From contig JACDNV010000006.1 of the NCBI GenBank assembly GCA_017656425.1, positions 62,001-126,000 on the forward strand: DNA of 64,000 bases, read 5' to 3'. A program made the position numbers and the translations under genes. Below are positions 1 through 7,726 of the stretch, in pieces (position 1 is the stretch's first letter; every line of letters begins with the position of its first letter). The notes beneath the pieces are model-generated. The model saw only the letters and a program-made list of their open reading frames with translations. It was not told the DNA's origin and did not search any database. Origin of the DNA: Candidatus Neomarinimicrobiota bacterium (GTDB taxonomy: Bacteria > Fidelibacterota > UBA2242 > B5-G15).

Positions 1-2
1 AT

Positions 3-182
3 TTAATCAAATTTCCGGAAGAGACCTTTGAAAATTCCTTTAATTATGAATTTATAGACTTTTATAAAATCGTAACCGGGCAGAAACCAAATGACCTTGG
101 TTCCCCCATGGAAGCTTTAAAAGACCTTGAGTTTTTTGAAAAAGCACTGTCAGGTAAAAATAAACAAGAAAGAGAACAATGA
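3..182 (+). CDS. C-terminal end of a probable Gfo/Idh/MocA-family oxidoreductase (5' end outside window)
   Basis: An open frame enters from the left edge and stops at the TGA at 180-182, giving 59 residues. The segment FIDFYKIVTGQKP followed by GSPMEALKDLEFFEKAL matches the usual end of Gfo/Idh/MocA NAD(P)-dependent sugar oxidoreductases, where a strand leads into a helix carrying a P-x-x-A/G-x-x-A-L-x-x-L pattern. The Rossmann domain and catalytic lysine lie outside the window, so no substrate can be given. Its stop codon overlaps the ATG of the next small frame (ATGA at 179-182), which suggests one transcript with the downstream cassette. The family call rests on the tail alone. Confidence 0.55.
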   Translation, partial: LIKFPEETFENSFNYEFIDFYKIVTGQKPNDLGSPMEALKDLEFFEKALSGKNKQEREQ

Positions 183-337
183 AAAAAATTTATCTCGTAC
201 CTATAGTTTTAATTTTCCTCTTAACAAAAACTTCAGCTACCGAATTTGTAACTGCATATTCAGATGGCATGATGCTAAACTTCAGAGGAATTGAAAAAGT
301 TTTAAAAGATGAAATGAATTTTATAAAAAGGAGTTAA
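179..337 (+). CDS. Small secreted protein of unknown function (52 aa)
   Basis: The frame starts at ATG 179, overlapping the previous stop as ATGA, and ends at TAA 335-337. The first 20 residues (MKKIYLVPIVLIFLLTKTSA) form a clean signal peptide with basic N-region, hydrophobic core and a likely cleavage after TSA. Only about 32 residues remain after cleavage. I recognise no family. It may be a real exported peptide or the stub of a longer gene that lost its body. Its tail carries the AAAAGGAG ribosome-binding site of the SGNH hydrolase gene 5 bases downstream, so its translation could couple to that gene. Confidence 0.4.
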   Translation: MKKIYLVPIVLIFLLTKTSATEFVTAYSDGMMLNFRGIEKVLKDEMNFIKRS

Positions 338-342
338 AAATA

Positions 343-990
343 ATGAAAAATTCTCTGTTCACTATTTCCTTAATGTTTTCATTTATTTTAATGTTTACTC
401 TTTGCTCCAGAAACCCGCTAAAAATTGTTGCCTTCGGTGATTCAATCACTGCAGGAACATACCTCAATGGGAAAAGCTGGGTTTATCACCTAGATAAGCA
501 AAATGACAAAATCACAGTTGTAAATGCAGGCAGAAATGGTAGAAAAACCTCAGACAAACATGAATTAATTCCTGTGATTCAAAATAACAAAGACACCGAT
601 ATTTTTATGATATTCCTCGGAGTAAATGATCTTAAGGATGGGAATGACTCACTTGTGGAAAATTGTGTAAATAATGTAAGCTGGATGATAGATATGCTAA
701 AGCAATCAATACCCGATGTTAAAATCTATCTTCTATCTCCCTGCGATATAAACCTTGAAACCATGTCTGAATTAAATAAACAGAAAAAATATAATCAGAA
801 CACAAAGAATTCTTTATACAAACTGAATAAAGAATATGAAAAGCTTGCAAAAAGAAAGAAAGTAGAATTTATCTCGCTGTTAAAATCAGTATCAACGCAA
901 AATTATACCGATGGATTGCATCCAGATTCAAATGGTCAAACGGAAATAGCAAATACAATCTGGGAAAGATTAAAATGTTGCGTAAAATAG
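343..990 (+). CDS. SGNH/GDSL-family hydrolase (esterase or deacetylase), exported
   Basis: This 215-residue protein has the four SGNH blocks: GDSITAG with nucleophile Ser34, a glycine in NAGRNG (block II), GVND (block III) and DGLH with Asp190 and His193 (block V). Family members cleave ester bonds, often O-acetyl groups on glycans. Residues 1-21 form a hydrophobic export signal ending at Cys21. The sequence before that Cys (FTLC) is a poor lipobox, so lipoprotein status is uncertain. RBS AAAAGGAG precedes ATG 343. The frame overlaps the GT2 gene by 16 bases. With the neighbouring glycosyltransferase and PIG-L deacetylase, a role in tailoring a surface glycan is more likely than polysaccharide digestion, but this is inference. 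Confidence 0.8.
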   Translation: MKNSLFTISLMFSFILMFTLCSRNPLKIVAFGDSITAGTYLNGKSWVYHLDKQNDKITVVNAGRNGRKTSDKHELIPVIQNNKDTDIFMIFLGVNDLKDGNDSLVENCVNNVSWMIDMLKQSIPDVKIYLLSPCDINLETMSELNKQKKYNQNTKNSLYKLNKEYEKLAKRKKVEFISLLKSVSTQNYTDGLHPDSNGQTEIANTIWERLKCCVK

Positions 991-1721
991 TTGTAATTTC
1001 ACCTGTATATAACGAAGAGAAGTACTTACTTGAATATTATAAAGCTATAAGAAAGAATTATTTGGGACCCATCCTGTTCGTTGACGATGGGTCTACAGAT
1101 TTTTCTTCTAAAATTTTAAAAGAAATATGTAATTTAGACACCGACTGCGATTGCATCCGACACCCTTCGAGAAAAGGTTATGGAGCTGCCCTCATAACAG
1201 GCTTCAATTATTCTTTAAAAGATAAATTTAACATAGTTGTGACAGTTGATGTAGACCTGCAACATGATCCAAAATATCTACCTGTATTTATCGATAAGCT
1301 AAATGAATATGATGTTGTACTTGGTTCACGATACCTGCAGATAGGAAGCTGTCTTAATATACCCAAAGACAGATTAATAATTAATAGGTATATTTCAAGA
1401 GTCCTGGAAATAAAGCTTAATAAAAAATTTTCCGATCCCTTTTGTGGATTTCGTGGCTATAAAACCAATTTTCTTAAAAATGCTAATTTAAAAGAAAATA
1501 GCTACGGTATAGCTCTTGAAATATTATTTGAAATAGTAAGACAAAAAGTAAATTATGTGGAAATTCCCATTGAGGCTATTTATCATGATATGAATCGAAA
1601 ATTCCTTGATGGGCTGGACAATCCCAGAAATAGATTATTGTACTATTTAAACATTATACAAAGAAAGCTTGAGGAAATCTATGAAAAGCAGAATAATGAT
1701 AATAAGTCCACATCCAGATGA
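975..1721 (+). CDS. Family 2 glycosyltransferase, polyprenyl-phosphate mannose/glucose synthase type
   Basis: A 248-residue GT-A glycosyltransferase without membrane segments. The N-terminus (VVISPVYNEEKYL), the VDDGSTD nucleotide-binding block and the metal-binding DVDLQHDP block are those of the DPM1-like GT2 branch, which transfers a sugar from a nucleotide donor to a lipid phosphate on the cytoplasmic face. The CGFRGYK segment around residue 160 is also typical of that branch. It overlaps the SGNH gene by 16 bases and the PIG-L gene by about 40, so translation in this cassette is tightly coupled. Donor and acceptor cannot be read from sequence. Confidence 0.8.
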   Translation: MLRKIVVISPVYNEEKYLLEYYKAIRKNYLGPILFVDDGSTDFSSKILKEICNLDTDCDCIRHPSRKGYGAALITGFNYSLKDKFNIVVTVDVDLQHDPKYLPVFIDKLNEYDVVLGSRYLQIGSCLNIPKDRLIINRYISRVLEIKLNKKFSDPFCGFRGYKTNFLKNANLKENSYGIALEILFEIVRQKVNYVEIPIEAIYHDMNRKFLDGLDNPRNRLLYYLNIIQRKLEEIYEKQNNDNKSTSR

Positions 1722-2366
1722 TGCCGAACTGGGAATGGGAGGAAGTATTATTAAATTTATAGATCAGGGGCATGAGGTAATTGTAGTTGATATGACCAGT
1801 GGAGAGCCAACCCCCTGTGGCACCCCGAAAAAAGGAAGAAGGAGACAATGGAAGCTTCAAAGATTCTCGGTCTAAAACGGAGAATCAATCTTGGACTTGA
1901 GAACAGGTATCTTATAGACTCTAAAGAAACCAGAATAAAAGTTGCCGAACAAATAAGAATTTTCAAACCGGATATATTATTTTGCCCTTACTATCAGGAC
2001 GCACACCCGGATCACATAGCAACCCATTCAATAGTAAAAAGTGCAAGATTTTACTCAAAATATACCAGAACCGATATGAGTGGTGAACCACATTATGCAT
2101 CTAATTTAATTTTCTATTTTTGCACTCATCTAAGAATAAATCATCCATTCAGTTTCTTGATTGATATTTCAAAATATTTTTCCAAAAAAATAAAATCAGT
2201 CGCCTGCTACCGGTCACAATTTATAGAAAATATAAAAAACAGGGGCATATTCAGGTCAATATCTTCACAAAACAGTTACTGGGGATCTTTAATCAGAGCA
2301 AAGTTTGCTGAAGCTTTCTATTCCGAGGAAGCGCTCAAAATAGAAGATATTGACACAATCTTATGA
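1681..2366 (+). pseudogene. PIG-L family N-acetylsugar deacetylase, interrupted by a single-base frameshift
   Basis: PIG-L/LmbE enzymes are zinc deacetylases acting on GlcNAc conjugates. The N-terminal part (1681-1875) has the family start IISPHPDDAELGMGGS, whose HPDD gives zinc and catalytic residues. The C-terminal part (frame open 1848-2366) has the third zinc histidine in DAHPDHIATH. The two parts lie in different frames. Around 1822-1840 the expected family text GTPEKRKKETMEASKILGL is recovered exactly if one C is added to the CCCC run just before GAAAAAAGG. The gene is therefore one base short, by mutation or consensus error; slippage on the A6 run is a weaker option. ATG 1681 is preferred because GAGGA lies 5 bases upstream. 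The stop overlaps the next gene (ATGA). Confidence 0.8.
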
Positions 2367-3376
2367 AGAAAAAACTTCTTAAACCGCCCGATAACGACAA
2401 ATCAATCTTAATGATCCCTGAATACAATATGATAAAAAACTGGTTAGCTAACTATGATAGAATAATAACAAGCCATCAGCCATACTTCTTCAATCCAGGT
2501 GTCTCACTGAAATTTTTATTTTTAGACCTTATAGAAGCTAAAAATAAGAAAATTATATTCCTTGACACTGATACAATTAAACTCGTCGTCAAAATACCAA
2601 TAGATCAAACTAATACAATTGCGTTCACACTGGTAAATAGTCAGGAAATAATGGATAACTTCAAAACACCTGATATCTCATATATAAAAAAATTCCTGGT
2701 GGAAATTGAAGAGATACTTGAAAATCACACAAGTATATATAACTTCTATATCAACAATTTTAAAAGATTTAAAAATATATTTATTGAAAATTCAAAAAAA
2801 TACTCGTTTTTAAAAGATGTCCTTGTCGAATCATTTCTTGAATATTACAGGATAAATCTACCTGTAGAATTTTTTAGCAATATAATTAAAAACCCTGGCT
2901 ACGAAAACTTTACTGAATATATAATAAAAAACCATAATTCCTTCAGAAAGATTTTTAATGAATCATTAGATATATATAAAAAAGAATACAGGTTCAGATT
3001 TAAAAATTTTCCTTATCCAAAGCTTGATGAAAATGAGTTGCCTTTCTGGATTTTAAAAGGAAATAATAGGCAGAGATGCTTTATAAAGGACATTGATAAA
3101 GATGTAATTTTACTACCCAGAAGTGTTCTTATAACAACCTACATGAGATTATATATAACAGATATTTTCATCCATGGAACAGGCGGAGCAAATTATGAAC
3201 CTCTACACGACTGGATCATCACTAAATTCTTCAAATTTTCGCCTAAACCATACTGCATTATTAGTGGCACCTTCTACATCAGTAATATTCCTTTTCGGGA
3301 CATACCCTACTTCCTTATTAGTCCCGAAGAAATTAGATCTACCCTATCTTCAGTGATAAAGGAATCCAACCACTAA
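2363..3376 (+). CDS. Conserved protein of unknown function with BshC-like motifs
   Basis: A 337-residue soluble protein, coupled to the preceding PIG-L gene by an ATGA overlap. I cannot assign a function. Two stretches stand out. TSHQPYFFNPGVSLKFLFL near residues 35-54 resembles the HQ-x(2-3)-GP block of BshC, the putative cysteine ligase of bacillithiol synthesis. FIHGTGGANYEPLHDW near residue 270 looks like an active-site loop rich in Gly, His, Glu and Asp. Bacillithiol synthesis uses a glycosyltransferase, a PIG-L deacetylase and BshC, and this cassette has a glycosyltransferase and a PIG-L enzyme. However, the transferase here is GT2, not the GT4-type BshA, and the protein is shorter than typical BshC. 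The resemblance is suggestive only. Confidence 0.6.
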   Translation: MKKKLLKPPDNDKSILMIPEYNMIKNWLANYDRIITSHQPYFFNPGVSLKFLFLDLIEAKNKKIIFLDTDTIKLVVKIPIDQTNTIAFTLVNSQEIMDNFKTPDISYIKKFLVEIEEILENHTSIYNFYINNFKRFKNIFIENSKKYSFLKDVLVESFLEYYRINLPVEFFSNIIKNPGYENFTEYIIKNHNSFRKIFNESLDIYKKEYRFRFKNFPYPKLDENELPFWILKGNNRQRCFIKDIDKDVILLPRSVLITTYMRLYITDIFIHGTGGANYEPLHDWIITKFFKFSPKPYCIISGTFYISNIPFRDIPYFLISPEEIRSTLSSVIKESNH

Positions 3377-3483
3377 ATAAATAATATCACCGCTTAATAA
3401 AATTAAATTGAAGATATAATTCAAATAGGTATAATTAATAATCGAATGTGAATTTGATAAAAACTGAATAATTGGAGACTAAC

Positions 3484-3975
3484 ATGAAAAAATATATATG
3501 TAAATATTACTTTACCATTACTTCTAACCGTTTTTTATTTTGCCGAAGAAATAGATGCCATTGTAGCTCACAAGACTGCAGTGGGAATTATACATCTATT
3601 CAAGAGGCACTTAACGAAGCTCCTTCAAATACCGATGATTATTATGTAATCCTTATTAAAAATGGAATATATGAGGAAAAAATATTCATCGAACGAAGCA
3701 AAATTATTTTAATTGGAGAAGGTAGAGAAGGTACTATTATAACACAATCTATTGCCAGAGCATACTGGAAGCAGGAACACAATTCTGATTGGGGTGCAGC
3801 CACCATTAATATAAAAAAACAAAGAGTATCCACCCTTGTAAATAGTTTCCAAAATTCCGGATCATATAAATACATTTTCAATGCGTATAAGAAAAATCTT
3901 AATAGTGGCATATACCTTGTATCTATTAACACTGAGATGGGCACAAAAAGCATTAAAATTCCATTTATAAAATAG
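3484..3975 (+). pseudogene. Remnant of a secreted pectinesterase (CE8) with a T9SS-type tail
   Basis: Residues after the leader read QDCSGNYTSIQEALNEAP and then YVILIKNGIYEEKI, the start of a CE8 pectin methylesterase. About 70 residues later the text jumps straight to the end of a sorting domain (LNSGIYLVSINTE to the stop). The catalytic QDT, DFIFG and R-x-W blocks are missing, so some 200 codons have been deleted. The leader is also broken: the hydrophobic core (TLPLLLTVFYFA) is in the second frame from about 3503, then the frame must shift back near 3565. RBS GGAG (3474-3477) precedes ATG 3484. The fragment lies just before an intact pectate lyase and is probably what is left of a pectin gene pair. 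Confidence 0.75.
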
Positions 3976-3985
3976 GAGGGGTAAA

Positions 3986-5881
3986 ATGCCAAGGAATCTA
4001 TCAATCATTTTTATTTTAACTTTTTTCTTAAACCTCCTAGTTGGGAATGAGATAATCATTCAAGAATATGAAACTGGCTTTTGTTCTGTCGACGGCTCCA
4101 TTCAGACAAGTGTCCGAGGATATACAGGTGATGGATACGCCGATACCGATAGAGGCATTGGGAAAAGCGTCAGTTGGAGTGTATATATAACAAAGGCAGG
4201 GACGTATTATCTTAAATGGAGATATGGCAATGGCGGTGGCAGTGGTGATCGTCCGGCCAAGCTACTTATAAATTTGCAAATAGCGATTGATACCGTGAAC
4301 TTTGCCCATACCGGCACCTGGGATAACTGGACTATATCAGATAGCGTAAGTGTAACCTTAACAGAAGGCTACAACAATATAAGACTGGAGGCATACTCCC
4401 AAGATGGACTTGCAAATATTGACTACATCTCAATTTCTGGCGAAGGTGTACAACCAATCGATTGTGTAAATATCTATACATTGAAAGTTAGCCAGAATAT
4501 TGAAGAAGGTGGTATAGTATCATATGAACCGGTCAGGGATTATTATGAAGAAGGGACAATGATCATATTAACTGCTATTCCAAACCCGGGATACTTTTTC
4601 CAGAGCTGGTCGGGTGATGTAACTTCTGCTGATAGTATTTTTTCTTTTAAAATAAACAAAAATGTCACTGTTGAAGCAATTTTTCTGCCTATCGGGACAA
4701 AACCCGACCCTGAATTAGTCGGTTATGCGACAGTACAGGATGACAATGGTACCCCATACTATACCATCGGAGGCATGTTGGGAGATAGTGTATTTGTCAA
4801 TAGTATTGATCAACTCGAGTACTATCTATCACACCCTGATCCCTATATTGTATCATTCTCTGAACATTTTATAGGTGAAGGAGAAATATCTGTATCATCA
4901 AACAAAACTATAATAGGTATCGGTGATAATGCACACCTTGAGGGGATTGGTCTTTCAATAAACAGAGCTCGAAACGTAATTATAAAAAATATAAAGGTCT
5001 CCCATGTCCATCCAAAAGATGCGGTTGAAATTAATGGTGCATCTAAAAACATCTGGATTCATAAATGCAAATTCTTCTCAGATAGAGAACATGATAAGGA
5101 TTATTATGATGGTCTGCTTGATATAAAAAACCAGTCATCATTCATAACGGTTTCCTGGTGCAAATTCCATGACCACTATAAAACCATTCTTATTAGTTCT
5201 GGAGATCAGCAGGTAGCTGATACCTTAATAAGAGTCACTTTCCACCATAATTATTTTTATAATTGTGAATCAAGACTACCATCGATAAGATTTGGGAAAG
5301 CCCATATATTTAATAATTATTATAAAAACTGTGGTACGGCAATTAATTCCAGGATGGGTGCATGCGTAAGAATTGAGAGGAATTACTTTTTTAACGTAGG
5401 AACAGCTGTAATGATGGCATATAGTCCAAAAAAAGGTACCGTAGAATTAATAGATAATTATTTTGGAAACAGCAACTATTCTTCAACACCATCATGTCAA
5501 CTCGAAGTGCCATACGAGTATGAACACATACTCGACAATACAGAGGATATTCCAGCTTTAATTGTAGGTGATGTGGCAATTGATGATAATAATACAACCA
5601 TGTTGAAACAATTAGAATTAAATGCCTACCCGAATCCCTTTAATAAGAATTTAAAAATAGAATATACTGTTCCTGAACAAATATTTGTAAAAATTGAAAT
5701 CTATGATATTCTAGGTAGAAAAATTATGGATATCGTTAATGGAAAAAGGAATGCAGGAAAATATACACATATATGGAATGGTAAGAATTATTATGGCAAA
5801 GAAATAGAATCAGGAATTTACTTTATTATTTTAAACACAAACAAAAACAAAATCTATAGGAAGGTACTCTTTATAAAATAG
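3986..5881 (+). CDS. Secreted pectate lyase, PL1 family, with CBM35-like domain and T9SS sorting domain
   Basis: This 631-residue protein carries a signal peptide (about 1-20), a CBM35/CBM6-like jelly roll (about 22-155), a divergent InlB B-repeat-like domain (about 160-235), a PL1 right-handed beta-helix (about 250-520) and a C-terminal sorting module (about 545-631, PNPFN and YDILGRK). PL1 enzymes cut polygalacturonate by calcium-dependent beta-elimination. Supporting motifs are the DYYDGLLDIKN stretch at the calcium site and SRLPSIRFGKAHIFNN, which contains the conserved arginine used as base. RBS AGGAGG precedes ATG 3986. The sorting module predicts secretion to the cell surface. The product would be unsaturated oligogalacturonides. 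Confidence 0.88.
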   Translation: MPRNLSIIFILTFFLNLLVGNEIIIQEYETGFCSVDGSIQTSVRGYTGDGYADTDRGIGKSVSWSVYITKAGTYYLKWRYGNGGGSGDRPAKLLINLQIAIDTVNFAHTGTWDNWTISDSVSVTLTEGYNNIRLEAYSQDGLANIDYISISGEGVQPIDCVNIYTLKVSQNIEEGGIVSYEPVRDYYEEGTMIILTAIPNPGYFFQSWSGDVTSADSIFSFKINKNVTVEAIFLPIGTKPDPELVGYATVQDDNGTPYYTIGGMLGDSVFVNSIDQLEYYLSHPDPYIVSFSEHFIGEGEISVSSNKTIIGIGDNAHLEGIGLSINRARNVIIKNIKVSHVHPKDAVEINGASKNIWIHKCKFFSDREHDKDYYDGLLDIKNQSSFITVSWCKFHDHYKTILISSGDQQVADTLIRVTFHHNYFYNCESRLPSIRFGKAHIFNNYYKNCGTAINSRMGACVRIERNYFFNVGTAVMMAYSPKKGTVELIDNYFGNSNYSSTPSCQLEVPYEYEHILDNTEDIPALIVGDVAIDDNNTTMLKQLELNAYPNPFNKNLKIEYTVPEQIFVKIEIYDILGRKIMDIVNGKRNAGKYTHIWNGKNYYGKEIESGIYFIILNTNKNKIYRKVLFIK

Positions 5882-5927
5882 CCCTCAAATAATAAAAACA
5901 TTAATTATAAAAGGGGTCATCGATTAT

Positions 5928-6563
5928 CTATGCCTTTTCTAAAATTTTAAGAGCTTCTTTACATCTATTCTTAATTATATTCCACTTGTGTGCCGATATA
6001 TCCTCCTTTTTTGCTATCCAGGTACCGCCCACAGCCAGTACAACATTGCAAGACAGATAATCTTTCAAATTACCAGTATTTATGCCACCAGTGGGAATGA
6101 ATTTAACCCCTGTATGCTTATAGGGAGCTGACATACTTTTTAAATAATTCACACCACCTGCTACCTCAGCGGGAAAAAACTTTAAAATGTTCAAACCATA
6201 ACTTAAAGCTAACTCTACATCTGATGGAGTCATAACCCCGGGCATAAAATTAAATCCCAGCTTCAAAGCTTCCTCCACAACATTTCTGTTTAAACCAGGT
6301 GCCACAGCAAAGGAAGCACCACTATCAATTGCCCTCTTTAAGTTATCCACTGTTAGAACCGTCCCAGCACCAATAATCATCTCTGATCTTTCCCTCTTCA
6401 ATATTTCAATAACCTTTCCTGCTGCGGCAGTTCTAAAAGTAATCTCTATGATTGGCAATCCTCCCTCAATAAGACTATCCGCAAGCGTAAGTGCATCATC
6501 TGCATTTTCAATCGCTATCACGGGTACTATTCTGTATTTTTCAATTTGCTCTTTAATATTCAT
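5928..6563 (-). CDS. eda: 2-dehydro-3-deoxy-phosphogluconate (KDPG) aldolase
   Basis: A 211-residue class I aldolase, the normal length for Eda, which splits 2-keto-3-deoxy-6-phosphogluconate into pyruvate and glyceraldehyde-3-phosphate at the end of hexuronate catabolism and the Entner-Doudoroff route. The Schiff-base lysine is Lys128 in LKFFPAE, the catalytic glutamate is Glu40 in IEITFRT, and the GAGTVL and PTGGI phosphate-binding segments are present. GGAGG lies just before ATG 6563. It overlaps the upstream radical SAM gene by 4 bases. Galacturonate from pectin and glucuronate from xylan would both drain through this step. No uronate isomerase, dehydratase or oxidoreductase gene is seen in the window. 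Confidence 0.93.
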   Translation of the reverse strand: MNIKEQIEKYRIVPVIAIENADDALTLADSLIEGGLPIIEITFRTAAAGKVIEILKRERSEMIIGAGTVLTVDNLKRAIDSGASFAVAPGLNRNVVEEALKLGFNFMPGVMTPSDVELALSYGLNILKFFPAEVAGGVNYLKSMSAPYKHTGVKFIPTGGINTGNLKDYLSCNVVLAVGGTWIAKKEDISAHKWNIIKNRCKEALKILEKA

Positions 6564-7558
6564 TTCGCCTCCATTAACTTTTCATATCTTTCAATTTCTT
6601 CGTAAAATTTAACAGGTTTTAATTCGCTTAAAAAGTAATTATTTCTCGCAAAAAACCTTCTGATATCCTGGCATAAATCGCATTTATCGAGGTATTCATT
6701 TTTTGCTTTATAATTGTACTCAGTAGTAGCTGTCCGATACAGCCCTCTTACACCCTCTTCTAACAGAATATTAACAAGGGGATACTTATTTCTATAAAAT
6801 CCATAATCTATGTCATTAAAATCTAGCCCAATTCCAGCACATAAACCCGGTATATAATTTCCATACAAATCTATATGAAAATGAGTTGTATTTAAAAGTT
6901 CTATACAGGGGCCTGATTTTTCAAGTATTTGATTTACTGAAAAACTTTTCATGTATCTCTTAAAAGTAATCCCTGCTCTACCCAGCATTTTAATCCAGTA
7001 TCTCTCAGGCAATTTCATTATATAGTCCCTACCATAGAATTTTTCAAAATCTTGGAGTGAATGTTTTCCATATCCCAATTTCTCAATTTCATAATAAAAC
7101 TCTATAATCCATGGTAGTATCCTTATACCCACATGATCACAAGCAATTATTAACTCCCTGACTCTTTCCAGAGGAATATATTCATTATGAAATGGACTTA
7201 TTGAAATTAGAATTGTATCAACTCCAGTATCTTTTAATCCCTTTAAGATATCATAATCTCTATCAACTCCCCTAAACCATGATGCATTGGTTTCAACATA
7301 TTCAACAGAAATCCCCTCCTTCTTTGCAACTTTTAAAACCCTATACAAACTTTCAGGATTCAAAAAAGGTTCCCCACCTCCAATATGCACATAATTACAA
7401 CCCAAATCCTTTATTTTTCTAAATACCTTTATTTCCATTTCAATGGTCATAAAATCTTTCTCTCTAAAAGGAGATGAATTATATAAGCAATGTGCACACT
7501 GAGATAAACAGCTGTAATTTGTTATTATGCCACCAGATGTAAGGTTTTTTATTCTCAT
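6560..7558 (-). CDS. Radical SAM protein of unknown substrate
   Basis: A 332-residue radical SAM enzyme. Cys17, Cys21 and Cys24 in NYSCLSQCAHC form the CX3CX2C iron-sulfur site, and GGGEP near residue 62 contacts SAM. A second cysteine pair near the C-terminus (CDLC) is reminiscent of an auxiliary-cluster region but too short for a full SPASM domain. The gene overlaps eda by 4 bases, so the two are probably translated together. What it modifies is unknown. No small peptide substrate gene is visible next to it. ATG 7558 has no good Shine-Dalgarno sequence, and an inverted repeat lies 11 bases before it. Confidence 0.75.
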   Translation of the reverse strand: MRIKNLTSGGIITNYSCLSQCAHCLYNSSPFREKDFMTIEMEIKVFRKIKDLGCNYVHIGGGEPFLNPESLYRVLKVAKKEGISVEYVETNASWFRGVDRDYDILKGLKDTGVDTILISISPFHNEYIPLERVRELIIACDHVGIRILPWIIEFYYEIEKLGYGKHSLQDFEKFYGRDYIMKLPERYWIKMLGRAGITFKRYMKSFSVNQILEKSGPCIELLNTTHFHIDLYGNYIPGLCAGIGLDFNDIDYGFYRNKYPLVNILLEEGVRGLYRTATTEYNYKAKNEYLDKCDLCQDIRRFFARNNYFLSELKPVKFYEEIERYEKLMEAK

Positions 7559-7568
7559 AAATACTCAG

Positions 7569-7585
7569 AATTTCAAAGAGAAATT
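7569..7585. promoter_or_regulatory. Inverted repeat, possible operator, ahead of the radical SAM/eda pair
   Basis: AATTTC and GAAATT arms are separated by 5 bases and end 11 bases before the radical SAM start codon. The arms match the inner arms of the stronger site at 27128-27147, but the spacing differs (5 against 8 bases). AT-rich arms of this length can occur by chance. Confidence 0.3.
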
Positions 7586-7636
7586 TAATTTAATAGTCAT
7601 AAAAGTAAGAAATAACATACTTAATATATTTTTATA

Positions 7637-7665
7637 GTGACAAAAACAATACATTTCGATAAATT
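7637..7665 (+). promoter_or_regulatory. Possible sigma70 promoter of xylA
   Basis: GTGACA at 7637-7642 and TAAATT at 7660-7665 are 17 bases apart and lie about 60 bases before the xylA start. The -35 matches 5 of 6 consensus bases and the -10 matches 4 of 6. This is the best candidate in the 168-base divergent gap, not a certain one. Confidence 0.4.
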
Positions 7666-7726
7666 CATCAGATTAATTTTATTTTTAAAGTTGAAAATAG
7701 AAAAATTGCAAAAAAGGAGGTGAAAA

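Noticed and set aside
1822-1850. Programmed -1 frameshifting in the PIG-L gene
   Set aside because: The A6 run could allow slipping, but the zero-frame site is G AAA AAA, not a standard slippery heptamer, and there is no upstream Shine-Dalgarno stimulator or clear downstream hairpin. A missing C explains the break better.
5905-5940. Terminator between the convergent pectate lyase and eda genes
   Set aside because: AAAAGG and CCTTTT can pair but the stem is weak, the loop long, and one arm overlaps the eda stop region.
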